DNA of 59,959 bases, taken from the NCBI GenBank assembly GCA_005778355.1, contig SXON01000048.1:1-59959 (forward strand), in the 5' to 3' direction. This document shows, in pieces, positions 40,395-49,092 of the stretch. The DNA comes from Pseudomonadota bacterium. GTDB lineage: Bacteria > Myxococcota_A > UBA796 > SXON01. A model generated the notes under the pieces. The model did no database searches. It was not told the origin of the DNA and was given only the letters and a program-made list of their open reading frames with translations. The translations under genes and the position numbers were made by a program. Every line of letters begins with the position of its first letter. Position 1 is the first letter of the stretch.

Positions 40395-41264
40395 CTACTC
40401 CAGCGACGCCACCTGCTCGTCGGCCGGGTTGAGCCACTCGGCCTCCTGCTCGGGCAGGCGAGGATCGCAGTACAGCACGTACCAGTCACCGGTGCGGAAG
40501 ATGGGCGATGGGCCCACCGGCTCCGCCGTGCTCGGCACGTCGTTCCCGCGGTCCACGCGGAGCAGCACCGGCGTCGCGCCGCCCTCGCGCACGCAGTTGG
40601 CGTAGCGAGCGTAGCGATCGTCGGTGAAGTACGAGGCCACCTCGGCGCGGCACTTGTCGACGCCTCGCCGGGTGCCGCGGTCGCACACCTCGACCTGCGC
40701 TGTCGACACCAGGTCGCGCCACTGCGCGCGCTCCGCCTGCTGGCGCCAGTCGTCGGCCGAGGCGCGGAAACGCGCTGTCTCCTCGGTCTGCAGCTCCACG
40801 GCCGCGAGGGCCTCGGAGAGCTCGCCCTTCAGCCGGTCGCGCACCTGCCGCGCCGCCACGAGGTTGGCGCGCAGGGTCGTGACTTCCTCCACGAGCACCT
40901 GGGCCTCCGCTGGCGGCGCGTCGAGGCCGGCCGCGAGGGCCAGTTCGGTGAGGAGCGCCTCTTTCGCGGCGATCTGCGACTCCAGGTCCTTCACGGTGGC
41001 CTGCGCCTCGTAGAGCTCGCCGGTGCTGGCGCCGTCCTGCGGCTCCACGACCGCCACGGCCTCGTCGACCGCGTGTTCGTCCATCGGCAAGGCCTCTGCC
41101 TGGCGGCGGCTGTGGTCCATGGCCACGTCGAACAGCGCGAGCCCGGTCGCGACGATGACGCCCGCGCCCGCCGTGAGTGAGACGAGCAAGAGCACGAACG
41201 GCGGTCCCTTGGATTCGGGGGCGTCGGTGCCGTCGTCCTCGGGGCGGGTTGACTTGCGGAACAT
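40395..41264 (-). CDS. Membrane-anchored coiled-coil protein
   Basis: A 289-residue protein starting at ATG 41264, with GGAGG 8 bases upstream. Residues ~22-44 form a transmembrane helix (FVLLLVSLTAGAGVIVATGLALF). A long coiled coil follows (~75-190: EAQATVKDLESQIAAKEALLTELALAAG, EVTTLRANLVAARQVRDRLKGELSEALAAVELQTEE). The C-terminal ~95 residues hold four Cys (EVCDRGTRRGVDKC, YANCVREGG, LYCDPRLP), which suggests a disulfide-stabilised extracytoplasmic domain. Convergent with the ExbBD operon. Family not recognised. Confidence 0.65.
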   Translation of the reverse strand: MFRKSTRPEDDGTDAPESKGPPFVLLLVSLTAGAGVIVATGLALFDVAMDHSRRQAEALPMDEHAVDEAVAVVEPQDGASTGELYEAQATVKDLESQIAAKEALLTELALAAGLDAPPAEAQVLVEEVTTLRANLVAARQVRDRLKGELSEALAAVELQTEETARFRASADDWRQQAERAQWRDLVSTAQVEVCDRGTRRGVDKCRAEVASYFTDDRYARYANCVREGGATPVLLRVDRGNDVPSTAEPVGPSPIFRTGDWYVLYCDPRLPEQEAEWLNPADEQVASLE

Positions 41265-41322
41265 GGCTCTGTCCTCCTTCGGGTGTCTTTCAAATTCTGG
41301 GAGGATACCCAGTGGTTCTAGC

Positions 41323-42480
41323 CTAGGCACCGCCGGCGGGAGCGACCCTTTCGTCCGCCTTTCGGGACACTGCGTCGCCCACCACGAAGTCCGGCGCGTG
41401 ACAGTCGAGGCCGGGCTCCCGCATCGCCTCGGGAACCAGCGTGGCCGCACCGATGGCACGCGCCAGGCCCGAGAGCTCCGCGAGCGCCGAGGGACGGGCG
41501 GCGGCCGCGCTGCTGAGGCGCAAGACCCGCGGCGACAAGAAGAGCGGCGCGTCGATGCGGTGCGGCGTGCAGCCCACGCGCGCCAGCCCGACGTCCACCC
41601 CGACCTCCCGCACGGCCTCCGCCGCCGCCAGGATGTCACGATGCGAGGCGGGGGCGCCCGGACTCCAGAGCAGGGCCACCACGCTGCCGCGGCCTCGGCG
41701 AGCGACGGCCTCGGCGAGGCGCTGGCGCACTTCCTCGTCGAGCGCCATGCCCGTCGCGAGCGGGAGCGCGAGGATGCCGGGGAGCGACACCCCCAGCGCG
41801 AGGCGGCGGGCGAGCAAGTCGCGCTCGAGCTCCACGAGCTGGCCCTCCACGAGCGCCCGCTGGAGCTCCCGGCTGAAGCCGCCGGTGGGCACGCTCGCGC
41901 TCAGCTCGTAGCCCACGAGCTTGCCGCTCCCGATATCGGTGATGGGCCGCGCTCGGACCCGGAGGCCCGGGATGTGCTCGGCGAGCAAGAGCGTGGCGCC
42001 GGTTTCGCGCCGCGTGGCGCCCGAGAGGGCCCGGCGACCGGACACAGGCCCCGGCCCGCCGTCGAGCCAGCCCAGGTGCTCCACCTCGATGGTGGGCGAG
42101 GCCACGCCCGGGGGCGGGCGCTGGATCGGGCAGGCAGCGAGCCAGGCAACCACCCGACGGTGCACCCGCGCCGCCACGCGGGAGGCCTGAATCTCGTCGC
42201 GACAGTAGATCACGACGAGGAACTGGGAGCCCCTCGAGCGGGCCACGCAGTCGATGCTGCGCACCGCGGCGACGATGGTGCCGGCGATGCCCTGGAGCAG
42301 GCGGTCGCCCGCCGCCGGGCCGATGGCCCGGTTCAGCTGCCCCAGGTTCTCGACGGCCACGACGAACTGCCAGCCGGGGCCGGCCGATCTTTCCGCCAGC
42401 GCCTGGCTGAGGCCCGTTCGTGACAACGTGGCGGTCAAAGGGTCACGTTCGCCGTCGATGCTGGTGCGAGCTGTCGCCAT
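41323..42480 (-). CDS. Degenerate GGDEF-EAL protein
   Basis: A 385-residue protein with both folds of c-di-GMP enzymes but missing active-site residues. The N-terminus shows DPLTATLSRTGLSQAL and GPAAGDRLLQGIAGTI, as in GGDEF domains. The signature position reads RGSQF (83-87) instead of GGDEF. From ~170 an EAL-like domain begins (ITDIGSGKLVGYELSA), with ELS in place of EAL and no clear metal-binding Glu/Asp set. It probably binds a nucleotide or partner rather than making or breaking c-di-GMP. ATG start with GGAG 7 bases upstream; divergent from the FHA-winged-helix gene. Confidence 0.75.
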   Translation of the reverse strand: MATARTSIDGERDPLTATLSRTGLSQALAERSAGPGWQFVVAVENLGQLNRAIGPAAGDRLLQGIAGTIVAAVRSIDCVARSRGSQFLVVIYCRDEIQASRVAARVHRRVVAWLAACPIQRPPPGVASPTIEVEHLGWLDGGPGPVSGRRALSGATRRETGATLLLAEHIPGLRVRARPITDIGSGKLVGYELSASVPTGGFSRELQRALVEGQLVELERDLLARRLALGVSLPGILALPLATGMALDEEVRQRLAEAVARRGRGSVVALLWSPGAPASHRDILAAAEAVREVGVDVGLARVGCTPHRIDAPLFLSPRVLRLSSAAAARPSALAELSGLARAIGAATLVPEAMREPGLDCHAPDFVVGDAVSRKADERVAPAGGA

Positions 42481-42592
42481 TTCGCTTCTCCGGGAGTCTG
42501 GTCGATTCTACGGCCGCCTTCATTCCCGAGAAGCCTCGCGTGCGCCCGTGTAAGGGGTGTGCAAGGTCGCCCACCCGGCGTTACCGCGGGGC

Positions 42593-43546
42593 ATGGCCCT
42601 CGAGCTGGTTCTTCTCGACGGCGCTGGGGCGGGCATCCGGCTCCGCCTGGGCGACAGTGCCGTCACCATCGGGCGGGCGCCGGTGAACAACCTCGTCGTG
42701 CCCGACGCCTCGGTGTCGTGGATGCACTGTCTCGCGTGGGAGGAAGCGGGGCGCGTGCTCGTGCGCGACCTGGGCAGCGCCAACGGCACCTTCGTCGGCG
42801 AGCGCCGGGTGGCCGGCGTGGAGGAGCTCCTGCCCGGCGTTGAGCTCCGGCTTGGCCACGACACACGCCTCGTGCTCGAGGGGAACCCGCGACCCGCCGA
42901 CCGCAGCGTTCCCGTGGTGGCCCACGTGGAGAGTGGCGCGCGCATCCCGGTTTTCGGGGACCGCCTGCACTTCGGTGGCGGGCACGGCGTCGACGTGCCC
43001 ATCCCCGGCGCCGAGGGGCGGGTGGCCACGCTCCTGGTCGATCCCGACGGGCGCTGCTGGCTCGGCCGCGGCGACGAGGACGCGCTGGTCGACGAGGGCG
43101 CCGTCTTCGAGGTGGGCGGCTGGTCGTTTCGGCTCGAGAGCGTCCCCGCCACCGGCGCGCCGACGATGCGCCCCCAACACCAGGCCTACCCTTACGCCCT
43201 GCGCGCCCGGCTCGACGGGCCCCACGGCCCCGAGGCGGTGCTCACCGATCTCGAACGTGGCGTCGAGCACCGGGTGGAGAGCTCCACCAAGTCGGTGCTT
43301 CTCCTGCTGCTCGCGCGCAAACTGGCCGGGGACCGGGCCGAGCGCCTGCCGACACCCGACCAGGGCTGGTGTGCCACGGGTGCGTTGCAGTCCGGCATCT
43401 GGGGACGACAAGGCAACGACAACCGGCTCGACGTGCTCGTGTGCCGCGTCCGCGCCGACCTGCGCGCCCAGGGATTCGACGCCTGGGCGATCGAGCGCCG
43501 ACAGGGACACTTGCGGCAGCGCGTGGCCGAAGTCCTCGTCGACTAG
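42593..43546 (+). CDS. FHA domain fused to a winged-helix DNA-binding-like domain
   Basis: A 317-residue protein from ATG 42593. The N-terminal FHA domain (~5-95) shows GRAPVNNLVVPDASVSWMH and SANGTFVGER, though Met replaces the usual Arg before the His (SRxH becomes SWMH). A middle beta-rich second domain follows (~105-205). The last ~100 residues resemble an OmpR/PhoB-type winged helix: STKSVLLLLLARKLAG, ...GIWGRQGNDNRLDVLVCRVRADLRAQGF, ...RRQGHLRQR. This layout suggests a transcription factor switched by Ser/Thr phosphorylation. Confidence 0.72.
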   Translation: MALELVLLDGAGAGIRLRLGDSAVTIGRAPVNNLVVPDASVSWMHCLAWEEAGRVLVRDLGSANGTFVGERRVAGVEELLPGVELRLGHDTRLVLEGNPRPADRSVPVVAHVESGARIPVFGDRLHFGGGHGVDVPIPGAEGRVATLLVDPDGRCWLGRGDEDALVDEGAVFEVGGWSFRLESVPATGAPTMRPQHQAYPYALRARLDGPHGPEAVLTDLERGVEHRVESSTKSVLLLLLARKLAGDRAERLPTPDQGWCATGALQSGIWGRQGNDNRLDVLVCRVRADLRAQGFDAWAIERRQGHLRQRVAEVLVD

Positions 43547-43553
43547 CAGGGCG

Positions 43554-44879
43554 CTACAACGACAAGCCGTCGCAGTCCTGGTCGATGCCGTCGCCCACGA
43601 TGTCGGACATGCCAGGGTTGACCGCCGCGTCCTCGTCGTCGCAGTCGTCGCCGCCGGCGGCCTCCGCGTCGTAGCCGTCGGCATCGACGTCGGTCCAGTC
43701 GGCGCCAGAACAGTCCTGGTCGACCCCGTCGTAGGCCACCTCGGCGTTGCCGGGGAAGGCGGTGGGATCCGTGTCGTCGCAATCCTCGCCGCCGGCCGCC
43801 ATGGCGTCGTAGCCGTCCGCGTCGGTATCCACGAGGTCGGCGCCGTCACAGTCCTGGTCGACCCCGTCGTAGGGTTCTTCGGCCGCGCCCGGGTACACGG
43901 TGTCCTCGCCATCGTCGCAGTCGTCACCCCCCGCCGCGGTGGCGTCGGCCCCATCGCCATCGACGTCGCTCACATCGGCACCTGAGCAGTCCTGGTCGAC
44001 CCCGTCGTAGGGGAGGTCGGAGGCCCCGGGCGACACGTTGCTGTCGGCATCGTCGCAGTCGCCATCCACCTCGGCGTAGCCGTCGCCATCGTCGTCGGCG
44101 GTGTCGAGGGCGTCGTCGATGCTCCCGTTGCAGTCGTTGTCCTTGCCGTCGGCGAACTCGGTCAGGCCGGGCGCCACCAGCGCGTCGGTGTCGTCGCAGT
44201 CGTCGCCACCGGCGCTGGCCGCGTCGTGACCGTCGCCATCGGCATCGAGCAGGTCGGCGCCATCGCAGTCCTGGTCGATACTGTCGTAGGGCACCTCGGC
44301 CGCGCCGGGCGACACGCTCACGTCGTAGTCGTCGCAGTCGGTGCCGCCGTGGTCGGCCGAGTCGAATCCGTCGCCGTCGCCATCGAGATTGTCGGCGCCC
44401 GTGCAGTCCTGGTCGACACCATCGTAAGGCACATCGAAGATCCCCGGGCCGATATCGTCACGGGTGTCGTCGCAATCGCCCTCCGACTCGGCGGCGCCAT
44501 CGCCGTCGTCGTCGGTGGTGTCGAGGTTGTCGTCGGCCACGCCTGAGCAGTCGTCGTCGACCTCGTTCTGGTACTCGGGACGCCCCGGGTACACTTCCGC
44601 GTCGAGGTCGTTGCAATCGTCGCCGTCGGCCTCCACGGCCGCGTAGCCGTCGCCGTCGACATCCACGAGATGGGCGCCGTCGCAGTCCTGGTCGGCCCCA
44701 TCGTAGGGTGTCTCCGCCGCGCCCGGGTAGGTCGCCGCGTCGCCGTCGTCGCAATCGATCTGGTCGGTGTATCCGTCTCTATCCGCGTCGATACTGGGAG
44801 ACTGCTCGTCCATGACCACTTCAGTGGGGCAGGCGGCCAGGAACAGCGAAAGGATGGTGACGAGGCGACAGGAGCGCAC
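43554..44879 (-). CDS. Lipoprotein of nine MopE-type metal-binding repeats
   Basis: A 441-residue lipoprotein. GTG 44879 follows GGAG by 5 bases and gives lipobox LAAC. Nearly the whole mature protein is nine repeats of ~40-50 residues with the pattern DxDGDG...DCDD...PGA...PYDGVDQDCDGAD. Each holds two Cys (DCDD and QDCDG) and many Asp, like the MopE metal-binding repeat, and probably binds calcium or copper at the cell surface. No other domain is attached. It converges on the FHA gene with a 7-bp gap. Confidence 0.88.
   Translation of the reverse strand: MRSCRLVTILSLFLAACPTEVVMDEQSPSIDADRDGYTDQIDCDDGDAATYPGAAETPYDGADQDCDGAHLVDVDGDGYAAVEADGDDCNDLDAEVYPGRPEYQNEVDDDCSGVADDNLDTTDDDGDGAAESEGDCDDTRDDIGPGIFDVPYDGVDQDCTGADNLDGDGDGFDSADHGGTDCDDYDVSVSPGAAEVPYDSIDQDCDGADLLDADGDGHDAASAGGDDCDDTDALVAPGLTEFADGKDNDCNGSIDDALDTADDDGDGYAEVDGDCDDADSNVSPGASDLPYDGVDQDCSGADVSDVDGDGADATAAGGDDCDDGEDTVYPGAAEEPYDGVDQDCDGADLVDTDADGYDAMAAGGEDCDDTDPTAFPGNAEVAYDGVDQDCSGADWTDVDADGYDAEAAGGDDCDDEDAAVNPGMSDIVGDGIDQDCDGLSL
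43560..44850 (-). repeat. Tandem coding repeats of MopE type, ~110-150 bp units
   Basis: Nine diverged copies within the lipoprotein gene. The most constant part codes for PYDGVDQDC, seen on the plus strand as a recurring CAGTCCTGGTCGACCCCGTC. Copies 6-9 are the closest to each other, consistent with recent unit duplication. Confidence 0.75.
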
Positions 44880-45005
44880 ATTTTCTCCAGGGTGAGCCTG
44901 GACTGTAGGCCCGGCTGCAAGAGTCGCCCATCCTCCCGCCCCCGGGTGAAAGGCCGGGGAAAGGGCCTTGCCGCGACAGCTTGCCGCGCCCATGCTGGAG
45001 AGGTC

Positions 45006-45995
<990 letters not shown>

Positions 45996-46005
45996 TGACC
46001 CGGGA

Positions 46006-48009
46006 CTAGCCTCGACCGCTCCCTGTGGTGGGGCCCGGGGGCAACCAGGGTGACGACGCGAGCAAAGAGCGCACGAGGGTGACGCAATCCGGGTGACGTT
46101 GGCGCGGATCCTTGGCCAGCCCCCGGTACAACTCGCGCTCCATCTGGGCCGGCATCTCGGGCACCCACTGCCGGGGCGCGGGCGGGGGTTGCTGCGTGTG
46201 CGCAAGGAGGAGTCCCGGCAGCGAGGGCTGGTCGAAGGGCACGCGCCCGCACAAGGACTCGTAGGCCACCACCGCCAGCGAGTAGATGTCGGCGGCGGGG
46301 CCGGCCACGGAGAAGCTCGTGATTTGCTCGGGGGCAATGTAAGAGGGCGTGCCGGCAAAGACCCCTTGCGCCGTGACACTGCGCAGATCGGTGGCGCGCG
46401 CGATGCCGAAGTCCATCACCTTGACGATGCCGTCTTCGCCGATGAACAAGTTCTCGGGCTTCACGTCGCGATGCACCACGCCCTCGCGGTGGGCGGCGTC
46501 GAGCCCCTCGGCCGCCTGGAGCAACCAGCCGAGCACGAGCCCCCGCGTGGCGCCCTTGTCGAGCCAGCGGCGCAGGTCGCGACCGGAAAGCAACTCCATG
46601 GTGAGGTAGCGGAAACCCTCGTGGACGCCGATGTCGTGGAGGCGAACCACGTTGCGGTGTGCGAGCCGCCGCGCCAGTCGCAGCTCCTGGCGGAAACGTT
46701 CGATCTGCTTGGCGTCGCTCACCGGTGCGTTGAGGATCTTCAGCGCCACAGGTTCGTCGAGCTCCTCGTCCCAAACCCGGTACACCACGGCGGCCCCGCC
46801 GACGCCGAGCTGCTCCTCGATGCGGTAGCGCCCACCCACCTTCGACCCCGCGCCCAGCGAACCCGCGAGCGCCGGAACCCCGATCCTAGGGGTGTCGGTG
46901 GTGCGCCTCGACGGCGGCTCCGGCGGGCGCGCCGCCCCCCCGTCGACCCGCATGGTCGCCCCCTGCGCCGCCGCCGGCGCGTTGACCTTGACGGCCACGC
47001 GCTGAGCGTCGAGGGCGGGTGGCGTCGGCAACTCGGGCGTGCCATCCCCGCGGCGTCGCCCTCGCCGGGGGCCCTCGAGTCCGCGCGCCTTTCGCAGGTG
47101 GGTCAGCTCGGCGAGCAGCCCACCATCGTCGCCCCGGAGCTCCACGAGCTGGGTGAGGATGTCGTCCGCCATCGCCACCTGTCCGTGACGGGCGTACAAC
47201 GACGCGAGGCGACGGTGCGCGTCGAACTCGGCGTCGGCCTCGGGGGTTCCGGCGAGGAACGGACCGAGCATGTGGTCGAGGGCGAAGACGATGCGGTCGA
47301 GGCGCGTCGCGAGGCGGATGGCGAAAACGCAGGCCTGGCGGTAGCTCGGGTCGTCGTGCCGCACCCGGGTGACCGCCTCGAAGGCGGCGTCGGTCATCTC
47401 GGCGCGCGCGAATTCGAGCGCGGCCGCGAAGTACTCGGTTGCCGCCGTCCAGAGCTGCGCCGCGCGCTTGTGGTCGGCCGAGCGGGCGGCGAGGCGGGCG
47501 GCGGGCGCGTAGAGCTCCAGTGCGGTGCAGAGTTCGAGCGCGGGCTGGCCACGCGCGTCGACCGGGAGGGTGGCGATGGCCTCCGCCGCCGCCTTCTGCA
47601 CCGCCGCGGCGTCGTTCTCCGGGGCGACGACGCCAGGCGCCGCGGGGGTACTGCCCAGGGGCACTCGGCCAGTGGTCGCCCGCGCCCGCACCGCCGCGGC
47701 CGTGGCGCCGTTGCGGTCGAGCACCTCGGCCGCCTTCGGACCATTCCCGGCGGACAAGAGCACCGCCACGGCAGCCCGTAGCTCACCCGCCGCGGCCAGC
47801 GCCTCGGCGGCCTCGTGGGCGATCGTCACCGCCTGCGGCGCGATCTCGCCCTTGCGACGCAGCTCCACGTCGACGAGCGAGAGCAAGAGCCACCCGGCGC
47901 TTCGCGGGTCGTTGCGGGCGCGCATGGTCGACGCCGCCGACCGGAAACGAAGCTCGGCGCCGGGGTCTTTCTCCCGGGGCCCCACGAGCAGGTTGGGCGC
48001 CGGGGGCAC
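46006..48009 (-). CDS. Ser/Thr protein kinase with N-terminal helical-repeat (TPR-like) region
   Basis: A 667-residue protein with GTG start directly after the pilT stop (TAGGTG, no gap). Residues ~30-305 are Ala-rich helical repeats resembling TPR/ARM (AHEAAEALAAAGELRAAVAVLLSAG, AEFDAHRRLASLYARHGQVAMADDILTQL). A ~70-residue Pro/Arg-rich linker follows. The C-terminal kinase domain (~390-650) is complete: GVGGAAVVYRVWDEE, VALKIL, HRDVKPENLF, MDFGIA, GTPSYIAPEQ. The order (repeats first, kinase last) is opposite to most bacterial kinases, which have the kinase first. No transmembrane helix. The operon suggests it controls or reads pilus retraction. Confidence 0.88.
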   Translation of the reverse strand: MPPAPNLLVGPREKDPGAELRFRSAASTMRARNDPRSAGWLLLSLVDVELRRKGEIAPQAVTIAHEAAEALAAAGELRAAVAVLLSAGNGPKAAEVLDRNGATAAAVRARATTGRVPLGSTPAAPGVVAPENDAAAVQKAAAEAIATLPVDARGQPALELCTALELYAPAARLAARSADHKRAAQLWTAATEYFAAALEFARAEMTDAAFEAVTRVRHDDPSYRQACVFAIRLATRLDRIVFALDHMLGPFLAGTPEADAEFDAHRRLASLYARHGQVAMADDILTQLVELRGDDGGLLAELTHLRKARGLEGPRRGRRRGDGTPELPTPPALDAQRVAVKVNAPAAAQGATMRVDGGAARPPEPPSRRTTDTPRIGVPALAGSLGAGSKVGGRYRIEEQLGVGGAAVVYRVWDEELDEPVALKILNAPVSDAKQIERFRQELRLARRLAHRNVVRLHDIGVHEGFRYLTMELLSGRDLRRWLDKGATRGLVLGWLLQAAEGLDAAHREGVVHRDVKPENLFIGEDGIVKVMDFGIARATDLRSVTAQGVFAGTPSYIAPEQITSFSVAGPAADIYSLAVVAYESLCGRVPFDQPSLPGLLLAHTQQPPPAPRQWVPEMPAQMERELYRGLAKDPRQRHPDCVTLVRSLLASSPWLPPGPTTGSGRG

Positions 48010-49089
48010 CTACTCCTCCACCGGCAGGCCGCCGATCTGCTCGGCAAGGTGCTCCGGCGAGCGGGCCACCCGCAGGGCCTCGTCACGGGCCACGATGCCG
48101 TCGCGCACGTAGCGGAACAGCGCCTGGTCGAGCGATTGCATGCCGCCACCCTCATTGCTCGCCGTGCGCAGGTAGCTCTCCACCTGGTGCACCTTGTTCT
48201 CGCGGATGAGGTTGGCCACGGCGTAGTTGTGCAACAAGATCTCGAGCGCGGCAACCCTCCCCGAGCCACTGGCGCGTTTGCACAGCGCCTGGGCCACCAC
48301 GCCTCGCAAGAGCACGGACAAGACGCCGCGAGCCTGGTCGCGCGATTCCTCCGGCATCACATCGATCACCCGGTCGATGGCCTTCGCCGCCGACCGCGTG
48401 TGCAGCGTGCCGAGAACGAGCACGCCCGTCTCCGCGGCGTGCAAGGCCAGCGACACCGACTCATAGTCCCGGAGTTCGCCCACCATGAGCACGTCGGGCG
48501 ACTCCCGCATCGCGCTCCGGAGCCCCTCCGAGAACGAGGCCACGTCGTGACCCACCTGCCGCTGGGTGACCACCGAGGCCAGAGGTTCGTGAACAAACTC
48601 CACAGGATCTTCAAGCGTGATGATGTGACGCTCGGAGTTCATGTTCATCTCGTGGAGCATCGCGGCGAGCGTGGTGGTCTTGCCGCTTCCGGTGGGCCCG
48701 GTGACCAGCACCAGCCCGTTGGCCAGTCGAGTGAGTTCCCGCACCGACTCGGGCAGGTTCAGCTCGTCGATGGTTGGGAGCCGGTCGGCGATGGCACGGA
48801 AGACGGCGGAAACGCCGTCGTGTTGGACAAATGCGTTGGCGCGGAAACGCCCAACCCCCGCGATCTCGTGAATGAAGTCCACCTGCTGGTCGCGCTGGAA
48901 GGTGGCCCTTTGCCCCTCGTCCAAGACCTCGGTGACAAAGCGCTGTGCGTCCCGAGTCGTCAGCGACCGAAAGGGGAGGGCCACGAGGTCGCCATCGAGG
49001 CGAACGATGGGCGGCTTGCCCGCGTGCAGGTGCAGGTCGCTTGCTCGCTGGTCGACCACCACGCGCAGGAACGAGTCGACGAGGGGCAT
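48010..49089 (-). CDS. pilT: Type IV pilus retraction ATPase PilT
   Basis: A 359-residue hexameric ATPase that powers pilus retraction and twitching. PAS-like N-terminal domain, then Walker A GPTGSGKTTTLAAM (~130-143), Asp box ITLEDPVEFVH, Walker B SPDVLMVGELRD, and His box LVLGTLHTRSAAKAIDRVIDVMP. The family AIRNLIRE motif is changed to AVANLIRE, keeping the second half that is needed for retraction in PilT. It is 3 bp downstream of the HEAT-PilT fusion gene, so both are made together. Confidence 0.92.
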   Translation of the reverse strand: MPLVDSFLRVVVDQRASDLHLHAGKPPIVRLDGDLVALPFRSLTTRDAQRFVTEVLDEGQRATFQRDQQVDFIHEIAGVGRFRANAFVQHDGVSAVFRAIADRLPTIDELNLPESVRELTRLANGLVLVTGPTGSGKTTTLAAMLHEMNMNSERHIITLEDPVEFVHEPLASVVTQRQVGHDVASFSEGLRSAMRESPDVLMVGELRDYESVSLALHAAETGVLVLGTLHTRSAAKAIDRVIDVMPEESRDQARGVLSVLLRGVVAQALCKRASGSGRVAALEILLHNYAVANLIRENKVHQVESYLRTASNEGGGMQSLDQALFRYVRDGIVARDEALRVARSPEHLAEQIGGLPVEE

Positions 49090-49092
49090 GAC

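Noticed and set aside
43560..44850. Regular tandem repeats resembling a CRISPR array
   Set aside because: The units are long, diverged and in frame, and they encode MopE-type repeats; there are no constant short repeats with unique spacers and no cas genes.
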